A stretch of 64,000 bases of DNA from Streptomyces sp. Y2F8-2 (GCF_014905555.1 NZ_BNGS01000005.1:434001-498000); one strand, 5' to 3'. Numbered from the stretch's first letter, positions 17,294-25,933 are shown. Notes: a model not told the origin generated them from the sequence alone. Made by a program: numbers and translations.

Positions 17294-18031
17294 GTGAAGC
17301 AGAACAGGGACGGCGCCGCCCGGAGAGCCGTGTTCGCTCCGGTGGACACCCGGGCGCGCGTGGAGACGGTCGTCCGCCGGCTCGGTGACGCCATCGAACT
17401 CGGGCTGCTCGCCGACGGTGAGCAGTTGCCCGGGGAGGCGGAGCTGGCCGGGCAGCTCGGCGTGTCCACCGTGACCCTGCGGGAGGCGCTGATGGCGCTG
17501 CGGCAGCAGGGGCTGGTCACCACCCGGCGGGGGCGCGGCGGCGGCAGCTTCGTCTCGCTGCCCGCGGACCCGGCCGAGGGGCGGATCAGGCAGCGGCTGG
17601 CCGGCTGGAGCACGGAGGAGCTGCGCGACCTCGGTGACCACTGGGCGGCCGTCTCCGGTGCCGCCGCCCGGCTCGCGGCCGAGCGCACCGAACCGGACGA
17701 TCTCCAGCATCTGCGGCGCACCCTGGAGGAGTTCGCGACGGCCGTGGACGCGGCGGCACGCAGCCGCCTGTACGGCCGGTTCCACGTGGAGCTTGCCGCC
17801 GCCGCACAGTCGGCCCGGCTCACCCGGGAGCAGATCGCGATCCAGACGGAGGTCGGGGCACTGCTGTGTCTCGTCCTCGGGGACGACGCCTATCGCCGGG
17901 AGGTGGCCGCCCGCCACCGCTCCCTCGTCCGTGCCGTGCAGGACGGGTCCCGGGATGCGGCCAGGGAACTGGCCGAGCGGTGCGTCCAGGAATCGACGGC
18001 ACGGCTCATCGCGCTGCGAGTGACGCTGTAG
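17294..18031 (+). CDS. GntR family regulator, FadR subfamily
   Basis: About 245 residues. An N-terminal winged HTH is visible as ELAGQLGVSTVTLREALMALRQQGLVTTRRGRGG; the all-helical FCD effector domain follows (about 100-245), with metal-binding-type His/Asp residues in GRFHVELAAAA and RHRSLVRAV. I prefer GTG 17294 because AAGGTGG lies 5 bp upstream; GTG 17285 is possible. It probably controls the divergent PotABCD operon and perhaps the oxygenase operon beyond it, in response to a carboxylate. Confidence 0.88.
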   Translation: MKQNRDGAARRAVFAPVDTRARVETVVRRLGDAIELGLLADGEQLPGEAELAGQLGVSTVTLREALMALRQQGLVTTRRGRGGGSFVSLPADPAEGRIRQRLAGWSTEELRDLGDHWAAVSGAAARLAAERTEPDDLQHLRRTLEEFATAVDAAARSRLYGRFHVELAAAAQSARLTREQIAIQTEVGALLCLVLGDDAYRREVAARHRSLVRAVQDGSRDAARELAERCVQESTARLIALRVTL

Positions 18032-18039
18032 GACCTGCC

Positions 18040-18108
18040 GCCGCGCTGGGCCCCGTCGCCGCGCTGGGCCCCGTCGCCGTGCTGGGCCCCGTCGCCGTCC
18101 TGGACGTC
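18040..18108. repeat. 18-bp tandem repeat after the FadR-like gene
   Basis: Three near-perfect copies of GCCGCGCTGGGCCCCGTC followed by a diverged fourth. It starts 9 bp after the stop codon. In one frame it would encode an Ala-Leu-Gly-Pro-Val repeat, but there is no start. It is probably slippage in non-coding DNA. Confidence 0.7.
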
Positions 18109-18166
18109 GCCCCCGTGCCGGGACCTGTCCCGCGCGAAGGCCGGGGCTGACGCACGGCAGGAACGA

Positions 18167-18209
18167 GCCCCGGCGCCGTCGGTGACCTGAACACCGACGG
18201 AGCCGGGGC
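18167..18209. terminator. Bidirectional terminator between FadR-like and MmyB-domain genes
   Basis: An 18-bp stem with one mismatch: 18167-18184 pairs with 18192-18209 (GCCCCGGC... against ...GCCGGGGC) around a 7-nt loop. It sits between two convergent genes and 14 bp from the stop of the leftward one. Confidence 0.8.
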
Positions 18210-18222
18210 CTCCGCGGCAGCC

Positions 18223-18891
18223 TTACGCCGGCAGCTCGGGCACCACGCTGAGATGGTTCGCCGAGCGCCGGGCGCGGCGCGGGCCGCGGGCGGGCGGTCC
18301 CGGGCGGCGGGCCTCGCGCAGCACCAGGGTCAGCCGGAAGTACCCCATGTCCTGCAGGGTCTTGGGGGTCTCCCCCACCACCCGGCAGTCGGTGCCCCAG
18401 CGCGGGTCGGGGTGGAGCAACGGCCGCACCGCCCCGTCGTGCTCCACGGCGTGCGGTCCGGCCGCGCGGATCCAGTGCGGCAGGCCGTCCCGGTAGGCGG
18501 CCTCCATGATCGGGTCCTGGGCGATGTCCCGGCGGATGGACTCCAGCCCGTGGTCCTGCCCGTGCCGCTCCACGGCCGCGGCGAAGTGCGCGAGCATCGG
18601 CAGGCACCAGCTCGACTCGTGCTCGCCGAGGACCGTGCCCGCGTCCGGATGGAACAGCACGAACCGCAGGAAGTTGTCGCAGGGCATGGCCGTGGGATGG
18701 GACGCCACCCGGCTGAACAGCGTCCTGAACGCGCTGTTGGCGAGCACCACGTCCCAGCGGTGGTCGAAGACGACGGACGGGAAGGGGACGGCCTCGAGGA
18801 GCGTGGCATAGTCCTGCAGATACGCCCGTGCTTCCGGACTCTCGGGGAGGGACCGCGGCTGCGACCGCTGCCCTCCTGCCTGAAACGCCAT
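18223..18891 (-). CDS. MmyB-like ligand-binding domain protein lacking HTH
   Basis: A 222-residue protein matching the MLTR/MmyB ligand-binding domain (PSVVFDHRWDVVLANSAFRTLFS, SIRRDIAQDP, MGYFRLTLVL). Typical family members are about 280 residues, with an N-terminal XRE DNA-binding domain. Here that domain is missing: upstream of ATG 18891 there are only 25 Arg/Lys-rich codons. It may therefore act as a ligand sensor working through another protein. It is divergent from an XRE regulator gene with a perfect 22-bp palindrome between them. Confidence 0.75.
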   Translation of the reverse strand: MAFQAGGQRSQPRSLPESPEARAYLQDYATLLEAVPFPSVVFDHRWDVVLANSAFRTLFSRVASHPTAMPCDNFLRFVLFHPDAGTVLGEHESSWCLPMLAHFAAAVERHGQDHGLESIRRDIAQDPIMEAAYRDGLPHWIRAAGPHAVEHDGAVRPLLHPDPRWGTDCRVVGETPKTLQDMGYFRLTLVLREARRPGPPARGPRRARRSANHLSVVPELPA

Positions 18892-19000
18892 CGGGAGGTC
18901 ACCCCTCTTGCCCTTGCGGCCTTCACGTGGCGCCTTGATCCTGCTGCCCCGCATCCGGCGTGTCAACTATCGTGGCATTTGGCGTCTGTTGACGGCTGAA

Positions 19001-19022
19001 TCTCGCCACAGTTGTGGCGAGA
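19001..19022. promoter_or_regulatory. Perfect 22-bp palindromic operator
   Basis: Two 10-bp arms, TCTCGCCACA and TGTGGCGAGA, separated by GT. It lies 110 bp upstream of the MmyB-domain gene and 90 bp upstream of the XRE gene, so it can control both directions. A loose half-site (CGTGGCA) is found 30 bp to its left. It is probably bound by the XRE protein. Confidence 0.75.
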
Positions 19023-19111
19023 CCTGGATGTCCGTTCGAGGGAACGGCTACTCTCCGGTTGGTTCCGGGCAAGCGAGAACAACGACTGAGCGAGACGTAG
19101 GAGACCTGTCG

Positions 19112-19768
19112 GTGACGGATGGCTTCGAGGTGCCGGGAGCCGCGGCGCCGGGTCTGCTGCCGGCCGTCGTGGCCCGTGTCACCGCCCTCGCCGACCGGCT
19201 GGGCGTGCCGCACGAGCGGATCTTCGACGTCGCGCGGCTGTCGGTCGAGTCCGGCGTCCCGGAGCCGGTGGTGAAGGCCCTGCTGAGCGGAGTGCCCGCC
19301 GGGGAGCCGGACCTGCAGGCGCGTTTCCTGCAGCGTCTGGACCTGCTGCGCCGCACCCGGCTCAAACCCAACGGGCGCAAGTACACCCAGCAGGAGATCG
19401 CCGACGGCGCGGGCATGTCGCGGCAGCAGGCGGGTGCCCTCATCAATGGCGACCGGCGCCCCACCATGGAGCACTGCGACGCCATTCAGCGCTTCTTCGG
19501 CGTGCATGCCGGGTTCCTCACGGCCGAGGACCCGGAGGCGCTCGCGAACGCCCTCCAGCGCTCCGAGCAGGAGCTCCTCCAGCAGCTCGCGGACCGCGAG
19601 CGCGCGGCGGCCGAGGCCGCCGACGACCCGCTGGAGCGGCTGTTGCAGGACCACGGCGTCCGCGGCATCGCCTGGCGGGCGGCCCAGCTGCCCACCGACC
19701 AGCACCGGGACAAGGTCGCCGAGTGGCTGGACATGCTCCTGGAGAGCGTCAAGCGGCCCGAGTCGTGA
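19112..19768 (+). CDS. XRE family HTH regulator paired with ImmA-type peptidase
   Basis: A 218-residue protein. The HTH is central (about residues 80-125): KYTQQEIADGAGMSRQQAGALI, a WhiB-partner/BldD-like XRE motif. Ahead of it is a 75-residue helical region; behind it is an acidic coiled-coil-like stretch (EQELLQQLADRERAAAEAADD). The GTG at 19112 has TAGGAG 8 bp upstream. Its stop overlaps the ImmA/IrrE-type gene by 4 bp. It is probably the repressor acting at the 22-bp palindrome. Confidence 0.85.
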   Translation: MTDGFEVPGAAAPGLLPAVVARVTALADRLGVPHERIFDVARLSVESGVPEPVVKALLSGVPAGEPDLQARFLQRLDLLRRTRLKPNGRKYTQQEIADGAGMSRQQAGALINGDRRPTMEHCDAIQRFFGVHAGFLTAEDPEALANALQRSEQELLQQLADRERAAAEAADDPLERLLQDHGVRGIAWRAAQLPTDQHRDKVAEWLDMLLESVKRPES

Positions 19769-20331
19769 TCCGGGAGAGAACCGTGGGCATCGGAAGGGAA
19801 ATGCGCCGCCTGTGCGGCGAGTTGGTCGCGGAGCTCTCGCTCCCGGCACCGGCGGAACCCGCCGACCTGTACGCCGCGCTGTGCGACGGCATGAGCAGAC
19901 GCCGCGGCCGTCCCGTCCAGTTCCGCACCGCTCCCTTCCCGCCGGGCACGGCCAGCGGCCTCTGGCTCGACATGGCCGACCAGGACCTCGTCGTCATCGA
20001 GGAACGCACCGCCCCCGACCACCAGTTGGTGATCCTCGGCCACGAGCTGTGGCACATGAACGCCGGACACCACGGCCACCATGTGGAGGGGGCCGCGGTC
20101 GCGGCGCGGCTGCTGAGCGACACGGCGGATCTTCAGGCCACCGTCCACAAGGTCGCCGCCCGTACGCACTTCGACTTCGCCGACGAGAAGGACGCCGAGA
20201 GCTTCGGTCTGCTGCTGGCGAGCAAGTGCCGTACCTGGCTGATCGGTTCGTCCCTGCGCGGACCCGTCAAACGGGACGATCTGGCGGGGCGGATCGAGGC
20301 GTCGCTCGGTTATCGCGGACCGCGGGGCTGA
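19765..20331 (+). CDS. ImmA/IrrE-type metallopeptidase-like protein
   Basis: A 188-residue protein with the zinc-protease motif HELWH (in LVILGHELWHMNAGHH). Such proteins commonly pair with XRE regulators and cleave or inactivate them on a signal, and some were named toxins of toxin-antitoxin modules. The GTG start at 19765 overlaps the XRE stop (GTGA), so the two are co-translated. The C-terminal 60 residues are helical with no transmembrane segment. Cleavage of the XRE partner is inference. Confidence 0.8.
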   Translation: MIRERTVGIGREMRRLCGELVAELSLPAPAEPADLYAALCDGMSRRRGRPVQFRTAPFPPGTASGLWLDMADQDLVVIEERTAPDHQLVILGHELWHMNAGHHGHHVEGAAVAARLLSDTADLQATVHKVAARTHFDFADEKDAESFGLLLASKCRTWLIGSSLRGPVKRDDLAGRIEASLGYRGPRG

Positions 20332-20351
20332 GGGGCGCGGGCGCCGATTCC

Positions 20352-21560
20352 ATGGACGGTTCCAGCTATTACATTCCGGCCGCGGCGATGGGCCTGGCGC
20401 TCACCTTCAAGGCGCCCGCCCTGGCCCGTTCGTGGCGCGACCCGCTGCTCAGGTCGGTGTGCGCGCTGATGGCGCTGGCCGGCCTGGTGTTCTTCTTCGC
20501 CGCGCCCCCGACCATCGCGAAGGTCAACGACCTCACCGGCATCACCAATGTCTCGGCACCCCTGGTGTACTGCCTGCTGAGCGCGTTCAGCGCGTCCTGC
20601 CTGGTCCTCGTCGTCAACTGGCGCGGCGGCCCGCCCGAGCGGACCCGGCGCACCACCCGGAGGATCATCAGCGGGTACGGGGTGGTCATCGTCGCCCTGG
20701 TGGCGCTGTTCGCGCTCGGCGACGCCCCGGTGGAACGGCTGGTCGACTTCGACACGTACTACGCCCGCACCCCGTACACGCGCGAGATGATCGTGCTGTA
20801 CCTGCTGGCGCTCACCGTGGCGGGCGTCGCGATGAACTTCATGTGCGGGCGCTGGGCCCTGCAGGTGCGCGGCTGGCTGCGCGTCGGACTGCTGATCATC
20901 GTGACCGGCTATCTGTTCAACCTTGCCTATCTGACGACCAAGTTCACCGCCGTCGTCGCCCGCTGGTACGGCCACGACCTGGACTACCTCAGCAGTGACG
21001 CGGCGCCGGTGCTGGCGTCCGCGGGGGCGCAGATCAGCGCGGTCGGCTTCTGTCTTCCGCTGGCCTGCCAGCGTGTCGGGGACAGCTGGAGCACCTGGGC
21101 GACCTACCGCCGGCTCGGGCCGCTGTGGCGCGAGCTGCGACCGGTGTCCGCGCACGCGGACCACGGGGTGCGCATCTCCTGGTGGTCGCCGGTCGAACTC
21201 CAGGTCACCCAGCGGGAGTCCGACATCCACGACGGCATGCTCGGCCTGTACCCCTACTTCGACTCCGAGGTGCGCTCCCGCGCCTACGACGCCGCCCTGG
21301 CGGCCGGCTCCGACCCCGTCCACGCGCAGGCCGAGGCCGACGCGGCGATGGTGGCCGCGGCCGTGCGGGCGAGGGCCGCCGATCCGGAGGGCAGGGTGAT
21401 CAGCTCGGCGGGGACGGACAGCGCTCCCGCAGCGTCCCTGGAGGTCCCCCGCGACCTCGTGCGGATGTCGGTCGCCCTGCGTCAGTCACCCGTCGTCGCG
21501 GCCGCCCGGGGGCCGGCCGGGACCAGGCCAGGAAGCGACTTCCATGAGCGAACCCGCTAG
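20352..21560 (+). CDS. MAB_1171c-type seven-helix membrane protein (DUF6545)
   Basis: A 402-residue protein. About seven hydrophobic helices lie in residues 5-250 (for example VCALMALAGLVFFFAAPP and IIVTGYLFNLAYLTT). A cytoplasmic C-terminal domain of about 150 residues follows (GPLWRELRPV, RESDIHDGMLGLYPYF, AEADAAMVAAAVRAR). It matches the MAB_1171c group, called putative transporters without biochemical proof. It starts 20 bp after the peptidase gene and overlaps the next gene by 17 bp. Confidence 0.8.
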   Translation: MDGSSYYIPAAAMGLALTFKAPALARSWRDPLLRSVCALMALAGLVFFFAAPPTIAKVNDLTGITNVSAPLVYCLLSAFSASCLVLVVNWRGGPPERTRRTTRRIISGYGVVIVALVALFALGDAPVERLVDFDTYYARTPYTREMIVLYLLALTVAGVAMNFMCGRWALQVRGWLRVGLLIIVTGYLFNLAYLTTKFTAVVARWYGHDLDYLSSDAAPVLASAGAQISAVGFCLPLACQRVGDSWSTWATYRRLGPLWRELRPVSAHADHGVRISWWSPVELQVTQRESDIHDGMLGLYPYFDSEVRSRAYDAALAAGSDPVHAQAEADAAMVAAAVRARAADPEGRVISSAGTDSAPAASLEVPRDLVRMSVALRQSPVVAAARGPAGTRPGSDFHERTR

Positions 21561-22998
21561 CACCTCCCCGGACGCGAGACCGCGTCGCGCCGTCGTGATC
21601 GGCGGCGGCATGGCCGGCATGCTGGCCGCCGCGGCCCTGCGCGCCCACGCCGACGTCACCGTCGTCGAGCGGGATGTGCTGCCCGAGGGCCCCGAACCGC
21701 GCAAGGGGCTCCCGCAGGCCCGGCACGTGCACGTGATCTGGTCCGGGGGCGCCCGCGCCATGGAACAGCTGCTGCCGGGGGTGACCGAGGCGTGGCTCGC
21801 GGCGGGCGCCCGGCGCGTCCCGCTGCCCACGGGGCTCGTGTCGCTGCAGCCGCGGGGCTGGTTCCGGCGTTGGCCCGAGATGCAGTTCATGATCGCGTGC
21901 AGCCGTGATCTGCTCGACTGGGTGGTGCGTGAGTGCGTCACCGGGAGCGAGCGCGTGACGGTGCTGCAGCGGACCGAACTGCTGTCCCTGGAGGGTGACG
22001 CGTCGCGGGTGACGGGCGTGCGGGTGCGGACGGCCGACGGCGAGGAGCGGGTGCTGGCGGCCGACCTCGTCGTGGACGCCGCGGGGCGCGGTTCACGCGC
22101 GGCGGCCTGGCTGAAGGAACTGGGCGTGCCCGCGGCGCCGCTGGAGGAGGTGGACTCGGGCCTCGTCTACTCCAGCCGGATCTTCCGGGCGCCCGTGGGC
22201 ACGGAGCAGTTCCCGCTGGTCAACGTGCAGTCGGACGCGACGGTGCCGGTGCCGGGGCGGACCACGACCATCGAGCCGATCGAGGGCGGCCGGTGGCTGG
22301 TGACGCTGTCGGGCACGCGCGGCGGCGAACCGCCCTCCACCGCGGAGGAGTTCGAGACGTTCGCCCGCGAGAACGTGCGGCATCCGGTGGTGGGCGAGCT
22401 GATCGCGCACGCGGAGCCGCTGTCGGACCCGGTCGTCACCCGCAGCACGGTCAACCGCCGGCGGTTCTACGAGAAGGTCGACGGCTGGCCCGAGGGGTTC
22501 GTGGCGATCGGCGACTCGGTGGCCACCTACAACCCGGTCTACGGGCACGGGCTTTCGGTCGCCGCGCAGGGTGCCGTGGCGCTGGGCGAGCTGGTGGCCC
22601 GGCACGGGCCTGCCGCGCCGGGGCTCGCGCGGCGGGTGCAGCGGGCGGTGGCCCGTCCGGTGGCGACGGCCTGGGAGTTCGCGACCAGCACGGACATCCT
22701 CTACCCGGGCGCGATCGGCAAGGCACCGAGCCTTGCCAACCGCGTCCTCGGCGCGTACGTCAACCGGCTGATGCTGACCGCGACCGGCCGTCCGCTCGTC
22801 GCCAAGGCGTTCTTCGACGTGGTCACCCTGTCCAAGCCGATGAGCGAACTCGTTCGGCCGGCTGTCGTGATCGCCGTCCTGCGCGGCCCGCGCCGCCCGC
22901 TCCTGACGGCGCCGCCGCTGACCGCGGACGAGTGGAAGGCGGTCACGGGATCGGCGGAAGGCCCACAGGACAGTGAGGGCCGGGAGAATGCGGCCTAG
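21544..22998 (+). CDS. FAD-dependent monooxygenase/oxidoreductase
   Basis: A 484-residue flavoprotein. FAD-binding motifs are VVIGGGMAGMLAAAAL near the N-terminus and AIGDSVATYNPVYGHGLSVA near residue 325. It resembles class A flavin monooxygenases such as 2-polyprenyl-6-methoxyphenol hydroxylase. The ATG lies inside the end of the membrane-protein gene, so the pair is coupled. Its substrate is unknown; a lipid or quinone-like molecule handled by the membrane partner would fit but is speculation. Confidence 0.85.
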   Translation: MSEPASTSPDARPRRAVVIGGGMAGMLAAAALRAHADVTVVERDVLPEGPEPRKGLPQARHVHVIWSGGARAMEQLLPGVTEAWLAAGARRVPLPTGLVSLQPRGWFRRWPEMQFMIACSRDLLDWVVRECVTGSERVTVLQRTELLSLEGDASRVTGVRVRTADGEERVLAADLVVDAAGRGSRAAAWLKELGVPAAPLEEVDSGLVYSSRIFRAPVGTEQFPLVNVQSDATVPVPGRTTTIEPIEGGRWLVTLSGTRGGEPPSTAEEFETFARENVRHPVVGELIAHAEPLSDPVVTRSTVNRRRFYEKVDGWPEGFVAIGDSVATYNPVYGHGLSVAAQGAVALGELVARHGPAAPGLARRVQRAVARPVATAWEFATSTDILYPGAIGKAPSLANRVLGAYVNRLMLTATGRPLVAKAFFDVVTLSKPMSELVRPAVVIAVLRGPRRPLLTAPPLTADEWKAVTGSAEGPQDSEGRENAA

Positions 22999-23112
22999 TA
23001 GGGCTTGTCTCTCAGAGGGGCTGCAGCGGATCAGCGGCCGGCGGTGAGGTGCGGGGCGGACTGTGCGAGGAGGCGCTGACCGGGCCGCCCTCGCAGGTGA
23101 ACGGCCGGGTAC

Positions 23113-23775
23113 TCATGTCCGGTTCCCTTCGCCGTCGCGTGTCGGGTCGGCGGCTCGGACCAGTTGGCGGAGTGCGCCGTAGTAGACCTCGTGGTCGACG
23201 GTGGCAGGCAGGATCGCGGCGACGTGACCGGTCAGCACCGGGAACTCCTCGGGGTCGAGTGCTGCCAGTGCCGTCCGGGTGGCGGCTCGGGCGGCTTTGG
23301 GGTCGCGGTGGTCGACGAAGGCGGCGCTGCCGAGGGTGAGCAGGTACATCCGCCGGTAGGCGGCGATGGCGTCCTCGGGGGTCATCCCGGCAGCGATCGA
23401 GTCGGCGAGCTGTGGCTCCACCAGGCGCTTGAGCAACTGCGGTCCGAGCCAGGGCCGGCTGCCGCGCAGGACGACGAGGCCGGGGTGGGCTGTCAGCAGC
23501 TCGTACAGGGCGCTGAAGCGGGCCTCTGTGGCGGTGGCCCAGTCGGTGCCCGGCGGAATGCCGGGCAGGTGGGCGGCCAGGTGGTCGGTGACCAGGTCCA
23601 GCAGTCCCGCCAGGGTGGTGCAGCGGCGCTGGAGTGAGGCGAGGGAGATGTCCAGCGCGGCGGCGAGGCTGCGGAAGCTGAGCGCGTCGGGTCCGTCGCG
23701 GTCGACGATCGACAGGGCCGTCGCGGCGATGCGTTCGGGTGTCGCGCGGTCCAGGGATGTGGGTTGCCCAGGCAT
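23113..23775 (-). CDS. TetR family transcriptional regulator
   Basis: A 220-residue regulator with N-terminal HTH (ALSFRSLAAALDISLASLQRR, about residues 35-55) and a helical ligand domain. I start it at ATG 23775 (MPGQPTSLDRATPERIAATAL). There is no SD, and a perfect operator-like dyad lies 9 bp upstream, suggesting a short leader and autoregulation. It diverges from a PLP-enzyme gene 235 bp away. Confidence 0.87.
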   Translation of the reverse strand: MPGQPTSLDRATPERIAATALSIVDRDGPDALSFRSLAAALDISLASLQRRCTTLAGLLDLVTDHLAAHLPGIPPGTDWATATEARFSALYELLTAHPGLVVLRGSRPWLGPQLLKRLVEPQLADSIAAGMTPEDAIAAYRRMYLLTLGSAAFVDHRDPKAARAATRTALAALDPEEFPVLTGHVAAILPATVDHEVYYGALRQLVRAADPTRDGEGNRT

Positions 23776-23783
23776 ACGGGTCA

Positions 23784-23796
23784 CTGTACGGTACAG
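23784..23796. promoter_or_regulatory. Candidate TetR operator
   Basis: Perfect dyad CTGTAC-G-GTACAG immediately upstream of the TetR start, where it would overlap the regulator's own promoter and lie upstream of the divergent PLP-enzyme gene. Binding by the adjacent TetR protein is inferred. Confidence 0.6.
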
Positions 23797-24010
23797 CGTA
23801 TCGCTCCAGCAGTTCCTGTCACCGGCCCGTCTCCGGCCCCGGCACCTGCGCTTCGGTGCGGTTCCCGCGGCGGGCGGGGCGACGACCGTGGGGGCGGTCG
23901 CACCGGACCCGGGCGCGCGCGGGATCACGTTCGCGTTCTCCCCCGACCTGACCGCCACCGGCCGGCTCAGCCTGGTCGCCACCCCTCTTCCCACCCGCAG
24001 GAGCGACCCC

Positions 24011-25066
24011 GTGCACCAGCTCACGTACGGCGACATCAGGGCCGCCACCGACCGGATCGCCGGCCGCATCCGGCCCGTCGCCCTCGCCCCCGTCGATCCC
24101 GGCGCGATCCGCACCGGCCGACGCGACGCCCTGGACGAGGGCCCCGAACAGCCCTGCCAGGTGTGGCTGGCACTGGAGTTCCTGCAGCACACCGGGTCTT
24201 TCAAGGCCCGCGGCGCGCAGAACTTCCTCCAGGCCCACCGCGACGCCGGCACCCTTCCCGAGGCCGGGGTGACGATCGCCTCCGGCGGCAACGCCGGCCT
24301 GGCCTGCGCCTGGGCCGCCCGGCAGCAGGGCGTTCCGGCCACCGTCTTCCTGCCCGCCACCGCCCCACAGGTGAAGGTCACCAAGCTCCGCTCCTACGGC
24401 GCCGACGTACGGCTGACCGGCACCGAGTACGCCGACGCCCTGGCCGCGTGCGAGGACTTCGCCGCCACCACCGGCGCCCTGACCTCCCACGCCTACGACC
24501 ACCCGCTGATCGCAGCCGGCGCCGGCACCCTGCTCGAGGAGATCCACCAGCAGATCCCCGGCCTGGACACCGTGGTGGTCGCGGTCGGGGGCGGCGGCCT
24601 GTTCGCCGGCGTCGCAACCGCCGCCCGGCACCACGGCATCCGCACCGTCGCCGTCGAGCCGGACAACTGCCGCGCGCTGCACGCCGCCCTGGAGGCCGGC
24701 CGCCCCGTGGACGTCACCGTCGGCTCCGTCGCCGCCGACTCCCTCGGCGCCCGCCGCGCCTCCGCCATGGCCCTGCACGCCGCCCAGCAGGACGGCGTGC
24801 ACTCCGTACTGGTGCCGGACGCCGAGATCGTCCGCGCCCGCAAGGCACTGTGGGACCACCGCAAGGTGGCCGTCGAACACGGCGCCGCGACCGCCCTCGC
24901 CGCACTCACCGCACCCGACGAGCGTCTGCCCGACGGCGACCTGCCGGTCCGGCCGGGCACCCCCGACCGCAGCTACCGGCCCGCAACGGGGGAGAAGGTC
25001 TGCGTCGTGCTGTGCGGCGCCAACACCGACCCCACCGACCTGATCGAACCGCCCCCCGGGCAGTGA
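24011..25066 (+). CDS. PLP-dependent serine/threonine dehydratase-like enzyme
   Basis: A 351-residue fold-type II PLP enzyme. The Schiff-base Lys lies in GSFKARGA, the substrate loop is SGGNAG and the phosphate-binding glycine loop is VAVGGGGLF. It would deaminate serine/threonine or a similar hydroxy-amino acid. It lacks the C-terminal ACT domain of biosynthetic IlvA, pointing to a catabolic or specialised role. The GTG at 24011 has CAGGAG 7 bp upstream; more than 200 open codons upstream are not protein-like. Confidence 0.85.
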   Translation: MHQLTYGDIRAATDRIAGRIRPVALAPVDPGAIRTGRRDALDEGPEQPCQVWLALEFLQHTGSFKARGAQNFLQAHRDAGTLPEAGVTIASGGNAGLACAWAARQQGVPATVFLPATAPQVKVTKLRSYGADVRLTGTEYADALAACEDFAATTGALTSHAYDHPLIAAGAGTLLEEIHQQIPGLDTVVVAVGGGGLFAGVATAARHHGIRTVAVEPDNCRALHAALEAGRPVDVTVGSVAADSLGARRASAMALHAAQQDGVHSVLVPDAEIVRARKALWDHRKVAVEHGAATALAALTAPDERLPDGDLPVRPGTPDRSYRPATGEKVCVVLCGANTDPTDLIEPPPGQ

Positions 25067-25102
25067 CCGGCCCGACCGAAGTGGTCCCCGAGTCCGAGGC
25101 GC

Positions 25103-25531
25103 CTACTTGAGTTCGATCACCAGGCCGAAGTCGTCGCCCCGGTGCCAGCCCGTGCTGATCTTCGGGCTGTGGTGGGTGTCGTCGGCCCAGCCGTAGAAGT
25201 GCGACCAGGTGACGTCGTCGCCGTACCAGTGGTCGTAGTCGGTCTCCGCGTACGCCTGGACGGCCTTGCCGTCGCGCTTGGTGTCCCACAGGTAGAAGGC
25301 GCCCGAGGCGTACGACTTGCCGTTGACCTTCTTCGTGCACTCCATGTACTTCGCGGCGCCGCCGGTGATGTGGATCTCCTTCCAGCCGGAGCACTTGTTG
25401 GCCGCGGCCTCCACGTTCGCGACGGACTGAACAGGCCGGGCGGACGGTGCGCCGGTCGCTGCCGGGGCGGCGGCGAGGCCGCCCACGAGGGCCAGTCCGG
25501 CGGCTACGAGGGCGATGCGCTTGCGTGACAT
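25103..25531 (-). CDS. Secreted protein of unknown function
   Basis: A 142-residue protein with a clear Sec signal (MSRKRIALVAAGLALVGGL then AAAPAATGAPSA, cleavage about residue 28). The mature part is rich in Trp, Tyr, His and Asp (TDYDHWYGDDVTWSHFYGW) and has two cysteines (KCSGW, MECTKK) that could form a disulfide. AAGGAG lies 8 bp before the ATG. I recognise no family. It ends close to the convergent PLP-enzyme gene. Confidence 0.8.
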   Translation of the reverse strand: MSRKRIALVAAGLALVGGLAAAPAATGAPSARPVQSVANVEAAANKCSGWKEIHITGGAAKYMECTKKVNGKSYASGAFYLWDTKRDGKAVQAYAETDYDHWYGDDVTWSHFYGWADDTHHSPKISTGWHRGDDFGLVIELK

Positions 25532-25933
25532 CACAGTGGCTCCTTTCCGTCGGCCGGCGGACGGTCCCCTGGTGGGTCCCTCGTGGTCCGTCGGCACGAC
25601 ACCACCGTGCCCGGCCTCCCCGTCCCGCCCCAGCGATCTTCGGCACATGACGCCCCTACGGGACCCCACCCCCTGTGACCTGCCGGGACGTCGCCGAGGG
25701 TGGGGGAACGGTGGGACGGTTCCGCGGGATGTTCCTGCGGAACGGCAGCAGCGGGTGGCGGTGGCGGGCGGACGCCAGGCGGACGGTCGTGCGAAATTCC
25801 CTGCGCCGCACGGGACCCGCCGCCTACGATGCGGTGCCATGACCTGGCGACATTGATCCCGCAGGCATGCCTCCCGAGGGCCGCCTCGGACGCCCTGCTC
25901 CCGGCGTCCGAACTGTCCCTGCGGGAAGGCCTC
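25532..25933. other. Divergent promoter region, nothing coding seen
   Basis: 402 bp between the leftward secreted-protein gene and the rightward MFS gene. Frames here are open but low-complexity, as expected by chance at this GC content. I see no palindrome or riboswitch. Confidence 0.5.
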
